Shown: piece by piece, positions 1 to 7,620 of the stretch
Layout of the letters: every line of letters begins with the position of its first letter
Numbering within the stretch: the first letter of the stretch is position 1
Origin: Luteolibacter sp. Y139
Lineage (GTDB): Bacteria; Verrucomicrobiota; Verrucomicrobiia; Verrucomicrobiales; Akkermansiaceae
DNA: 64,000 nucleotides
NCBI RefSeq assembly: GCF_038066715.1
Contig: NZ_JBBUKT010000009.1
Coordinates: 186,001-250,000 of the forward strand
Direction of reading: 5' to 3'
The notes under the pieces: model-generated
Told to the model about the DNA's origin: nothing
Databases searched by the model: none
What the model saw: only the letters and a program-made list of their open reading frames with translations
Made by a program: the position numbers and the translations under genes

Positions 1-593
1 GTGCCGACCCCGTCGGAGCCGTTCAAGCTGCCGGTCACGACACCGCTGCCATTCGCGATCGCGGTGCCGATGTAGGTCAGGTTGGCAAGCGTCGGGGCGG
101 TTCCGGGGTTACCGACCGTCTGCGCTTTCACGCCGGTTGGAGCGTTGTCACCGAAGAGAACGTAGCCGCCCTTTCCGTTTCCATCCCAGCCGGCGCTCGC
201 GTAGAGCTTCACCGATTGACCCGCGTTCAGGCCCGACAAGGTGAAGTCGTGATTGTTCCCGAGTTGCCCAAAATTGTAGAACCCCGAACGCGTCAAAGGC
301 TGGCCCGCCTGACCATTGTCCCAGCAGGCGACGTGGTTGAAAGTGAAGTTGTACGACGTGCCGCCGGCACCGGTGATATTCACCATCGTGTCGCCCAGCG
401 TGATGCCCGTCACCGGCGTCCAGCCGCTGGCGGTATTCAATGCGTTGCTGGCGAAATCGAGCTTCAGCGGAGCGGCTTCAGCGAGGCCGAGGGCAGCGAG
501 GAAGGAAATCGCCGAGGCGGCGAAACCCTTGATTTTGCGTCGTTCCGGACGAGGCGACGGGGGATGGAGTTGGGTTGGATGGATGGATTTCAC
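1..593 (-). CDS. secreted protein of PEP-CTERM/LamG-like style, C-terminus cut by window edge
   Basis: An open frame runs on the minus strand from a GTG at 593 off the left edge of the window. The translation has a basic stretch (ERRKIKG), a hydrophobic signal core ending in AEAAP, then a beta-rich, Asn/Gly/Thr-rich mature region (for example LKLDFASNALNTASGW). That composition is typical of exported proteins that end in a PEP-CTERM signal in Verrucomicrobiota, but the C-terminus is missing, so no sorting signal can be confirmed. The start is uncertain: no Shine-Dalgarno is visible, the frame stays open upstream of the GTG, and the signal peptide would begin about 18 residues in. Function unknown. 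Confidence 0.55.
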   Translation of the reverse strand, partial: MKSIHPTQLHPPSPRPERRKIKGFAASAISFLAALGLAEAAPLKLDFASNALNTASGWTPVTGITLGDTMVNITGAGGTSYNFTFNHVACWDNGQAGQPLTRSGFYNFGQLGNNHDFTLSGLNAGQSVKLYASAGWDGNGKGGYVLFGDNAPTGVKAQTVGNPGTAPTLANLTYIGTAIANGSGVVTGSLNGSDGVG

Positions 594-839
594 GATCGAT
601 GGATGGACTGGATCTATCGCGCTGTTTCCGGGTTCCCCGGGATGACTTCCATGGGTGAAGTCACTCGGGAGCGGGAGTGGAAACGGCGCTGTCGGGTTGG
701 GTTCCGAAGTGAATCGAGAGATCCGATTCAACCTTGGGTTACTGACCATTGGTCTCATCCAGGAGAGATGGCGAGCAAAAAGTTGCATAAAAGTGCATAG
801 TAACCGTGCGTGGCCTGTCGCCGTCGATTCTTGTGGGGG
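594..839. other. intergenic region with no recognisable gene
   Basis: This stretch lies downstream of the minus-strand gene ending at 914 and upstream of the minus-strand gene starting near 593, so it probably carries the promoter of the latter. It contains short GGATGGATGGAT-type direct repeats around 575-615. Small open frames here have no codon pattern or homology I can recognise. Confidence 0.4.
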
Positions 840-880
840 AAAAAACAGCTGGAGCGCGGGACCCCGTCCCGCGCTCCAGC
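839..880 (-). terminator. rho-independent terminator (REP-like hairpin)
   Basis: A perfect 15-bp stem (848-862 pairing with 866-880) closes a 3-nt CCC loop. Read on the minus strand, the stem is followed by six U residues (positions 845-840). It sits 33 bp after the stop of the minus-strand IspH-like gene, so it most likely terminates that gene. The stem is unusually long and symmetric, so it may also be one of the REP-like hairpins scattered through this window. Confidence 0.8.
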
Positions 881-913
881 ACCTCGCCCTCCCAAACACC
901 CAAGAGAACTTTC

Positions 914-1804
914 CTAAGTCGCGGATTTCCCCGCGCCTTCCGTCTCCAACCGGGCCGCTATCGCTTCGATCACCGCGTCCGGCGAGAACTCGCCCGCTGT
1001 TAGGCCGATCCTTCCCACGCCTGCAAAATCGCCCGGATCGAGAGCGCCCGCATCCGCCACCGCCTTGGCCGGGAGACCCAACCGCCGGGCGGTCTCGATC
1101 AAGGCCCTGACGGATGCCTCTTTGGCGTCGCCCGCGACAATGATCGATTCCGCCCAACGGCTGAGCGCTTCCACGGACCGCTCACGCTCCAACATCGTGA
1201 GTGAGGTCGTATCGAGGAAAACCATGCGGCTGTCGGGATGGCGCAATCGCAGCGCCTCCGCCGTCACGGATGCCTGGCGGCGCGTGATTCGCGTCTGGCA
1301 AACGATCCCGAACTTCGGCGCGAACGGCAGCAGCGCCGCCTCTTCCGCATCCTCCACCACTGCGGCCCCAGCAGCTTCGCCAGCGATGGACAGGCTCTCC
1401 GCATCATCGCGAAAGCCCGCCACTAGCGGCTTGCAGTGCTCCAGCGTCAAAAGATTCAGCGCAGTCTGCGCACGCCGGACCGATGGCAAGGTGAGATCGA
1501 ATAGTTCATGCCCGCTGTCCTTCCAGCGACGACGCGTTTCCCGCGGCAAGCCGTTCAAGGGAACCACCACGGTGTGCGTTGGCGCCCGGAACTCCAGCGG
1601 ATCTCCCTCCAGCGCACCCCGGCGGCGGTACATCTCGCAAAGCGCCGCATCCGGTGCGAGCGGCCCCAGCACCGTCACCGGTCCGCGTTTGAGGCGGGAC
1701 TCCAGGCGCGCAAGCGCTTCACGGGTTTCCTTTCCATGGCCGGCGACCATCGCACGGCGGAGTTGGAGGCGCATGGAGGGAGGGGATTGGGTGCTTGCAG
1801 ACAT
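914..1804 (-). CDS. IspH/LytB-like protein lacking the Fe-S cysteines (predicted non-catalytic)
   Basis: The 296-residue protein aligns by eye over its length with 4-hydroxy-3-methylbut-2-enyl diphosphate reductase (IspH/LytB): MYRRRGALEG near residue 60, LFDLTLPSVR in place of the family's VFDATCPLV, CQTRITRRQ in place of the QTT segment, and GLTAGEFSPDAVIEAI in place of GVTAGASAPDILVQNV. Every catalytic feature appears changed. The GFCAGV motif is replaced by MVAGHG, TCP has become TLP, the third cluster cysteine is absent, the SKNSSNS substrate motif reads AGDAKEA, and the histidine-proline-glutamate motif reads KPL. It therefore should not bind the 4Fe-4S cluster and is unlikely to be the isoprenoid enzyme. 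It is probably a paralogue used for binding or regulation. The start lies directly against a palindrome (1806-1824), with no Shine-Dalgarno. Confidence 0.72.
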   Translation of the reverse strand: MSASTQSPPSMRLQLRRAMVAGHGKETREALARLESRLKRGPVTVLGPLAPDAALCEMYRRRGALEGDPLEFRAPTHTVVVPLNGLPRETRRRWKDSGHELFDLTLPSVRRAQTALNLLTLEHCKPLVAGFRDDAESLSIAGEAAGAAVVEDAEEAALLPFAPKFGIVCQTRITRRQASVTAEALRLRHPDSRMVFLDTTSLTMLERERSVEALSRWAESIIVAGDAKEASVRALIETARRLGLPAKAVADAGALDPGDFAGVGRIGLTAGEFSPDAVIEAIAARLETEGAGKSAT

Positions 1805-1805
1805 G

Positions 1806-1824
1806 AACTTTGTATTGCAAAGTT
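1806..1824. promoter_or_regulatory. operator-like palindrome adjacent to start codon
   Basis: AACTTTG (1806-1812), a 5-nt spacer, then CAAAGTT (1818-1824) form a perfect dyad ending one base before the start codon of the IspH-like gene. It occupies the place where a ribosome binding site would be. It shares the ACTTTG/CAAAGT core with the palindrome at 1860-1884, which suggests two sites for one dimeric regulator. Confidence 0.45.
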
Positions 1825-1859
1825 TCGGGGCGGGTGAGTCCTCAATGGAGTGAGGATGC

Positions 1860-1884
1860 AGTTACTTTGTGGAACAAAGTAACT
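1860..1884. promoter_or_regulatory. operator-like palindrome, 11-bp arms
   Basis: AGTTACTTTGT (1860-1870), spacer GGA, and ACAAAGTAACT (1874-1884) form a perfect 11-bp inverted repeat between the two minus-strand genes. No U-run follows on the minus strand, so it is a poor terminator candidate. Its core matches the palindrome 57 bp away (centre to centre). No cognate regulator gene is adjacent. Confidence 0.45.
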
Positions 1885-1906
1885 TTGGCAAGCCGGAAAT
1901 CCGCGG

Positions 1907-4225
1907 CTATTTCAGCGTGTCCTCGGCTTCCTTGCTCCACTTGCCGTCGCGGAAGACTTCCGCGGCAAGGATCAGGGCCTGCGATTCCGGCGAGGCGGGA
2001 CCGCCGTCGATGGAGAAAATCCGGACTTCCACGCCAGGTGACTTGCCTCCCGGCCCGGCCGGTACCAAGGCGGCAGTTGCCCCCGAACTACCCCGGAAGT
2101 AAAGATCGCCGGTTTCCGTGAAGTCGCCATTCCCGTTGGCATCGACTCCGAGCAGCGCCTGGTTACTAGGATCGTAGTACTCAAAGCGGAGCGGCACTTT
2201 CGATACCAGGCGGAAGGAAATTCCCTCCGGTTCATGCACGGGCACGGCGAGTTCGTGGAACAGGACCACCGAGCGAAATGGGCTCGTCTCCAGGGCGCTG
2301 GCATCGAGCACCACGCTGCCGGTGGCGGCCTTGTCCCAGCTCACGTTCCACGTCGTGACGTTGCCGGCACCTTGTCCCGTGTGTTCCCAGGCCACACGGA
2401 CCTCAGCCGTGGCGGCATTTCCGGCGGCCAGTGTTCCCACGACGGAAATTTCCCCGCCCGAGGAAATAGAACGCGCCACACGGACTTCCGTAGCGGGCTT
2501 GCCGGCTTCAAAGCGGATGCCATCGCCCGCGGCAACTGCGCCCGGGCCGCTGACGACGAGGCTTCCTGTCACCCCGGCCGCATTGGAATTGAAGACCGTG
2601 AAGCGCGTGCGCGCACTGCCGCCGGGCGGAGCGATGCTGGTGACTTCCAGCGGCTGCACGGACAGCGGCTTGAGCTTGGCCACTGCGGCGCCGGGAGCGG
2701 GCGGAGCCGGGTCCGCAAGGCTGCTCTCCATTTCCGGCGTCAGCCACTTCTTGAGATAGTCCGGCAGATCGGCTGCGGACTTTCGCGCTGCTGCAAATGC
2801 GGTCCGTGCCGCCTCTTTCTCGCCGAGGCGGGCGAGGGCCTTCGCGCGACCGCTTTCGGCCAGCACGCGGCGGGCGGCAGGGATGTCGGGATGATTGGCG
2901 AGAAACGCGTCGAACTCGGCCAAGGCAGCCCGCGCTCCCGCCAGGTCGCCTGCTGCGAAGCGCGCGTCGAAGAGCTTGGAAAGCAGCGCCGGCTCATGCA
3001 GCACCCAGCCAAAGGACCGGGTCAGCCGCAGTGCCTCGCTGAACATGACGGCCGCTTCCGTCGGCCGCTGCCGGTCGAGCAGGTAGTCGCCATACTCACG
3101 GTAAAGCGTCGGTTCCCCCCGCTTGTTGCCCTGCGCGCGCATCTGCGTCAGCAGGCTGCCGAACTCTCCATCGAGCCCGTCGACACCGGCATTTGCCCGG
3201 GCGATGAGATAGTCGCGATCCGCATAAAGCGCCTCGTGAAAATGGCCTAGCGATTTCTCGAACTTGGCATCGGCCTGGATCGCATCGAGCGCTTCCTGTG
3301 ACTCTTTCAGGTCGAGTTCCATCTTGGCGATCAGGCGGTCGAAGCCGTGGATCGCGCCCGCCCGCTTCGCAGCGGCGGCTGCTTGCTTCGCTTCTTCCAG
3401 GATCGCCTCGGACGGTCCTTCCCACTGCGATCGGTTTCGCAGCAGATTCAGCCGCAGTGTGTCCAGCCCGGGGCCGCTATGGGTGGCAGCCAGATCGCTT
3501 CCGAGCAATTCCTCCTGAAGGTCGATCGCCTCCTTGTTGTAGCCGAGGAAATCGAGGAGCTCCGCCCGCGACGCCAGCAACTTGAAGGCGTAGAAACGCT
3601 CCACCGACTCCAGATCCCGGTCCGGCGCGGTCAGGTAAGCCGCCGCTTCGTCGAGAAGCGCGCGCGCGTCCGTCGTACGGCCGATGTGGTCGAGCAGCTC
3701 CCCCTCGCGCTCGATCAATCGCCAGCCCATTGACCGTAGCTTCGCGGGCAGGGCGATGACTTCCTTGACCTTCACGGGCGGGCCGTCGCCATTCGCCGTG
3801 ACCTTCTTTCCACGCAGCGTTTCCGCCCCGGCCCGGTTGGCCTGTAGCGCCGCTCCGATCTTGCCCTCCATCATCAGGCCACGCTCCAGATAGCCGAAGA
3901 TCGTACAGCGGCGGACCGCGTCGCCATAGGGGCCATCGACCGGCAGTGGATCGAGCTTGTCGAGCACCTCGCGCGCGAACTTGCCGGCTTCGACATTCCT
4001 GCCCTGCTCGTAAATCAGGTGGCAGGCCGAGGCGCCGGCCGCCGCCGCGTAGTCGGTATTTCCCTCCGCGATCGCCTTCTCGAAACTCCGTTTCATGCCC
4101 TCGACGGCGGCGGCAGGGTCGGCTTTCTCGATCTTGCGGGCATCGTAGAATTCCTGGATGTAGGTGCGCTCCCCGGCGGCTACGAGCGGGCAGGCGAGGG
4201 CGGCGATCAGCAGGAGATGACGCAT
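1907..4225 (-). CDS. large secreted protein with TPR-like helical region and beta C-terminus
   Basis: ATG at 4225 gives 772 residues beginning MRHLLLIAALACPLVAAG, a good signal peptide; the alternative TTG at 4246 adds seven residues. Residues of about 20-500 are Ala/Leu/Glu-rich helical repeats with TPR character (DYAAAAGASACHLIYEQG, EALRLTRSFGW). About 540-770 is beta-rich (VTGSLVVSGPGAV) and includes a calcium-loop-like segment DANGNGDFTETGD. I recognise no enzyme motif. It is probably a periplasmic or surface protein with a scaffold domain. It is transcribed in the same direction as the IspH-like gene but separated from it by about 100 bp holding two palindromes. Confidence 0.6.
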   Translation of the reverse strand: MRHLLLIAALACPLVAAGERTYIQEFYDARKIEKADPAAAVEGMKRSFEKAIAEGNTDYAAAAGASACHLIYEQGRNVEAGKFAREVLDKLDPLPVDGPYGDAVRRCTIFGYLERGLMMEGKIGAALQANRAGAETLRGKKVTANGDGPPVKVKEVIALPAKLRSMGWRLIEREGELLDHIGRTTDARALLDEAAAYLTAPDRDLESVERFYAFKLLASRAELLDFLGYNKEAIDLQEELLGSDLAATHSGPGLDTLRLNLLRNRSQWEGPSEAILEEAKQAAAAAKRAGAIHGFDRLIAKMELDLKESQEALDAIQADAKFEKSLGHFHEALYADRDYLIARANAGVDGLDGEFGSLLTQMRAQGNKRGEPTLYREYGDYLLDRQRPTEAAVMFSEALRLTRSFGWVLHEPALLSKLFDARFAAGDLAGARAALAEFDAFLANHPDIPAARRVLAESGRAKALARLGEKEAARTAFAAARKSAADLPDYLKKWLTPEMESSLADPAPPAPGAAVAKLKPLSVQPLEVTSIAPPGGSARTRFTVFNSNAAGVTGSLVVSGPGAVAAGDGIRFEAGKPATEVRVARSISSGGEISVVGTLAAGNAATAEVRVAWEHTGQGAGNVTTWNVSWDKAATGSVVLDASALETSPFRSVVLFHELAVPVHEPEGISFRLVSKVPLRFEYYDPSNQALLGVDANGNGDFTETGDLYFRGSSGATAALVPAGPGGKSPGVEVRIFSIDGGPASPESQALILAAEVFRDGKWSKEAEDTLK

Positions 4226-4413
4226 GGCAAGAGGACTACGGTTCAATGTCGCGGCTTCGATGATGAATCGGTGAAGTGACGAAGAATTTACCCGTGAGTG
4301 AACGGGCGGGCCGCCGAATGATTGGCGGGAAATGGCGAGATTGTGACATTCCTCGGTCCGGACGAGACCGCTCCTTGTCGCCGGGGTTTTGAAATGTCAT
4401 CGGATTCCCGCCC

Positions 4414-5511
4414 ATGAGACTCGTTGCCCTGCTTCTGTTCCCGGCGCTGCTGCTTTCCGCGGTGGCCGCGCCCACTTCCCACCTGGAACAGGCGACCGAA
4501 GTCATGGCGTCGATCCAGAAGAACTTCTACGACCGGAAGTCCGGCCTCTACGCTTCCAAGTCCGGCGGCAAGGATCCGGAGCTGATCTGGGGCAGCGGCG
4601 TAATGTTTTCCGCGGTCGTGGGAGCCGCGAGGAACGACAAGCAGTACCGCCCGGTGATGCGGAAGTTCTTCGACGGGCTGGAGGGTTACTGGGATCTGAA
4701 GGTGAAGATTCCCGGCTACGAACCCGGCCGAACCCAGGGAGGCAACGACAAGTACTACGATGACAACGCGTGGATGGTGCTCACCTTCCTGGAGGCCTAT
4801 GAGCTCACCGGCGAGTCACGCTACCTCAAGCGCGCGGAGGAGACGCTCAAGTTCGTGACCAGCGGTTGGGACGAGGAACTCGGCGGCGGCATCTGGTGGC
4901 ACGAGGCGCACAAGGGCGATGGCAAGAACACCTGCGTGAACGGCCCCGCAGCGCTCGGCTGCTTCCGCCTGGCTCGCTTTGAAAAGGATGCCGAGGCGGC
5001 CAAGTGGAATGCCTTTGGCGAAAAGATCATGGTGTGGACCGTGAAGACGCTCCAGGCACCGAACGGCCTGTTCGCCGACTCGATCAATGTGAAGACCAAG
5101 GAGATCAACCATGCCCAGCTCACCTACAATGCGGGCTTGCCGCTGCGGGCCTTCCTTTCGCTCTATGCCCGCACCGGCGAGCGCTTCTACATGGATGAAG
5201 CGCTGCGCATGGGCAAGGCCGCGAACTCCCTGATCGATGGAAGCACTAGCGCTTACCGCGATCCGATCAAGTGGGCGCACCTGATGGTGGAGGCGGATCT
5301 GGAGCTCTATCGCGCCACCGGCGACAAAAGCTATCACGAGCGTGCGATCAAGAATGCCGAGTACCACTATGAGACGTGGAAGAAGTCGCCCGCGCCTGAC
5401 TTGATCACCCAGGCATCGCTGGCCCGCGAGCTGTGGCTGCTGGTCGACCACGAGACGCCGGTGGGCATCGAGTTCTGGAAAAAGTCGGACAAGCCGAAGG
5501 CAATCAAGTGA
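4414..5511 (+). CDS. glycoside hydrolase family 76 (alpha-1,6-mannanase-like), secreted
   Basis: This 365-residue protein has a signal peptide (MRLVALLLFPALLLSAVAA) followed by a single (alpha/alpha)6-barrel domain of the GH76 type. The neighbouring aspartates at 116-117 in KYYDDNAW match the GH76 catalytic Asp pair. TQGGNDKYYDDNAW and NHAQLTYNAGLPLRAF are further family segments. GH76 enzymes cleave alpha-1,6-mannan backbones. Export suggests breakdown of external fungal or algal mannan, or of bacterial mannoside. No transporter or other carbohydrate enzyme adjoins it, so it does not look like part of a polysaccharide utilisation locus. It is transcribed divergently from the 1907-4225 gene. 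Confidence 0.85.
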   Translation: MRLVALLLFPALLLSAVAAPTSHLEQATEVMASIQKNFYDRKSGLYASKSGGKDPELIWGSGVMFSAVVGAARNDKQYRPVMRKFFDGLEGYWDLKVKIPGYEPGRTQGGNDKYYDDNAWMVLTFLEAYELTGESRYLKRAEETLKFVTSGWDEELGGGIWWHEAHKGDGKNTCVNGPAALGCFRLARFEKDAEAAKWNAFGEKIMVWTVKTLQAPNGLFADSINVKTKEINHAQLTYNAGLPLRAFLSLYARTGERFYMDEALRMGKAANSLIDGSTSAYRDPIKWAHLMVEADLELYRATGDKSYHERAIKNAEYHYETWKKSPAPDLITQASLARELWLLVDHETPVGIEFWKKSDKPKAIK

Positions 5512-5512
5512 T

Positions 5513-6328
5513 CTAACGGCTGGCCAGCGGGACGACCGAGAGGTGGTATCCGCCGCCGAGCTTGGTCATGGCCGCATCGACCGCGGAGAACACTTGCGGG
5601 CATGAGTAGAAGGACCCGCTTCCCGGGCCACCTGTGGTATGCGTGCTGATCAGCACCATCTCTCCACCGACCAGGAGGAATGAAGGATGGCCTGAATCGC
5701 CGGCGACGAGGTTCTTTCGGAACAAGCTCGAAACGCGCGAGCCATGGCGAAACGACAGGCCGTTCCCCTGAACGCCCGCGATCTCGTGGACGAAGGCTCG
5801 GCGCTGCTGATCGGTCACGAACGCGAGGCACCCGGCGAGCGATTCATAGCCCGTCGAAGGTGGTAGCAAGCGATACGGCTTCACGCCGGAAGGCAGCGGT
5901 GAATCGAGCTTTCCCACCGCAACGTCGGCGATCTCGGAAAGCGACTCGACCGCGACCAAGGTGCGGCGGTGGGGTTGCCCGCTCCGGTCGTTGAAAACAA
6001 TCGTGGAACCCACCGGCCGTTGGTAGTGCGCCGCCATCACCACATGCAGCGGCGAAACCGCAGTGGCGGTGCGGGTATCATCCCACGCAACGCCGGTGAA
6101 ATCGAGACGCCGCGTGAAGTTGTGACCCCATGTGGATGGCCGGTCGGTGGTGTAGTTCGTGATGACGGTATTGTCAGTCGCCCCATCTAACAGCGCCGCG
6201 AAGCGCTGGTCGGAGTCCGTGCGAATGGTTGCCCCCGAGAGGGCCGACGAAGGAGCCCCGGGCATGCGCGGGATATCCGTCGAGCATGCGGTAAGAAAAG
6301 CGATGGGAAGAAGGAGAAAGTGCTTCAC
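5513..6328 (-). CDS. trypsin-like serine protease, predicted lipoprotein
   Basis: Starting at GTG 6328 gives 271 residues with a short signal peptide and the lipobox LTAC (Cys15). A likely S1-type triad is His101 (VMAAHY), Asp135 (EIADVAVG) and Ser212 (GDSGHPSF). The GTG overlaps the TGA of the upstream gene (GTGA at 6328-6325), which argues for this start over the longer frame to 6397 and for translational coupling. The product should be a membrane-anchored periplasmic or surface protease. Its substrate is unknown. The coupled membrane protein may be its partner or its regulator. Confidence 0.75.
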   Translation of the reverse strand: MKHFLLLPIAFLTACSTDIPRMPGAPSSALSGATIRTDSDQRFAALLDGATDNTVITNYTTDRPSTWGHNFTRRLDFTGVAWDDTRTATAVSPLHVVMAAHYQRPVGSTIVFNDRSGQPHRRTLVAVESLSEIADVAVGKLDSPLPSGVKPYRLLPPSTGYESLAGCLAFVTDQQRRAFVHEIAGVQGNGLSFRHGSRVSSLFRKNLVAGDSGHPSFLLVGGEMVLISTHTTGGPGSGSFYSCPQVFSAVDAAMTKLGGGYHLSVVPLASR

Positions 6329-7515
6329 TGGCGCGAGGGCTTGGGAGCCTTTGGGGGTTTGGTATCGGTAAGATCTTCGTAGCGATCCAGCCACCATTGT
6401 TCCTCCGAGTCCAAGTGGTTCTGGCTTCGGAGTTCCCTTGCATAGGTCCGCAGACCAATGGCGATATCCGGATGGTCCCGGTCCAGGTCGGCAAGCATTT
6501 CCTTGGAGAACGATGGGTATGCCTTCAGGGATTCAAGGGCGCTTGAACTCCATTCGTCCCGAAGCCAGGACGGCGTCGAGGGAGAAGTTGCCTTGAGCAA
6601 GTCAAGGGCGTGGCGCCCTCGCCGACCCGCTGGGAGCTCATGATCATTGGTGAAATCGGAGCGCTTCTTCGAGGACGCGAAAGAAACGGCCTCCGCATAA
6701 CGACCGTCATCGATCAAACCTTGCAGCTGATGCCTGTTTTGAACCGCAGGTTGGACGGGAGCGCTCGCAATGATCCAAGCGGAAAGAGCAATGGCCGCCA
6801 GAACCGAAGAGCCCCATGGCGATGAGGTGTGAGTCCGCGACAATGGAAGTGTCGCCCGGCCTTGCACGATCCAGCAGAGCACGATCATCGCAAGGAAGAG
6901 CCAGCCCGAAACCGTTGCGATGAATTCAGAGGCATCGCGGAGAAGTTGGGTATGTGGGGGCAACCGTACTCCGCCCATGATTTGGACCAAGGACATGCCC
7001 TTCCAGGTGCTGCCGACCATCGATTCGAAAGCCGCGGGAGCGAGGATGAGAACGAATGCCCTGAGGTGCCTGACCCCGGTCAAAACAGCCACCGTCCTCG
7101 TCATGAGCGCGACTCTCCACAGCGAGACGATGGCCAGGAAAGCGATGTTCCATTTGGTGGCCGTGACCAGATCGGTCATGGACTCAACGGGAATGCCGTA
7201 GAGCCATGCGCACGGCGCCGTCATCCAGGCAAACGTGAGGAAGGATCCCAGCTGCGGCCACCGTTTGCCGGTATCTTTCAATTTCAGCGGCTCTGCGATG
7301 CATCCGAAGATGAAGAAGATCGACACCATCGACGCGACGAAGGGCCCGATGAACCACTCTGGCTCGCGCAGTAAGTCGAGGTGATCGTAGTTCCGCGCGA
7401 CGCCAGCGCTGAGCACCAGGATCGCGCCGATGATCCACGCATGACGGGTCGCGGCGATGCGCTCGATCGCCCCACGGTGGCCGGTGAGGAATAGCAGGGG
7501 ATCGAGAACGCGCAT
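6325..7515 (-). CDS. multi-pass membrane protein of unknown function
   Basis: ATG at 7515 gives 396 residues; a TTG four codons earlier (7527) is possible. Hydrophobic helices occur roughly at residues 25-45, 55-75, 85-110, 125-140, 150-165, 195-215 and 230-250. A soluble C-terminal tail of about 140 residues follows, rich in charged and aromatic residues (EEQWWLDRYEDLTD). I do not recognise the family. It is coupled by GTGA overlap to the downstream serine-protease lipoprotein, so the two are probably made together. Confidence 0.65.
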   Translation of the reverse strand: MRVLDPLLFLTGHRGAIERIAATRHAWIIGAILVLSAGVARNYDHLDLLREPEWFIGPFVASMVSIFFIFGCIAEPLKLKDTGKRWPQLGSFLTFAWMTAPCAWLYGIPVESMTDLVTATKWNIAFLAIVSLWRVALMTRTVAVLTGVRHLRAFVLILAPAAFESMVGSTWKGMSLVQIMGGVRLPPHTQLLRDASEFIATVSGWLFLAMIVLCWIVQGRATLPLSRTHTSSPWGSSVLAAIALSAWIIASAPVQPAVQNRHQLQGLIDDGRYAEAVSFASSKKRSDFTNDHELPAGRRGRHALDLLKATSPSTPSWLRDEWSSSALESLKAYPSFSKEMLADLDRDHPDIAIGLRTYARELRSQNHLDSEEQWWLDRYEDLTDTKPPKAPKPSRQ

Positions 7516-7620
7516 GAACTCATTCAAGATGAAGCCATGTTTGTCGGCAAGCTTCGGCCGGATTGAGATGATCTATCTATCGGTTCGACATCGGCGGAGT
7601 CTCCACGCAAGTTCACGCTC

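Noticed and set aside
4344-4399. TGACATT / AATGTCA half-sites 42 bp apart before the GH76 gene
   Set aside because: Seven-base half-sites this far apart can occur by chance, and no second copy or linked regulator was seen.
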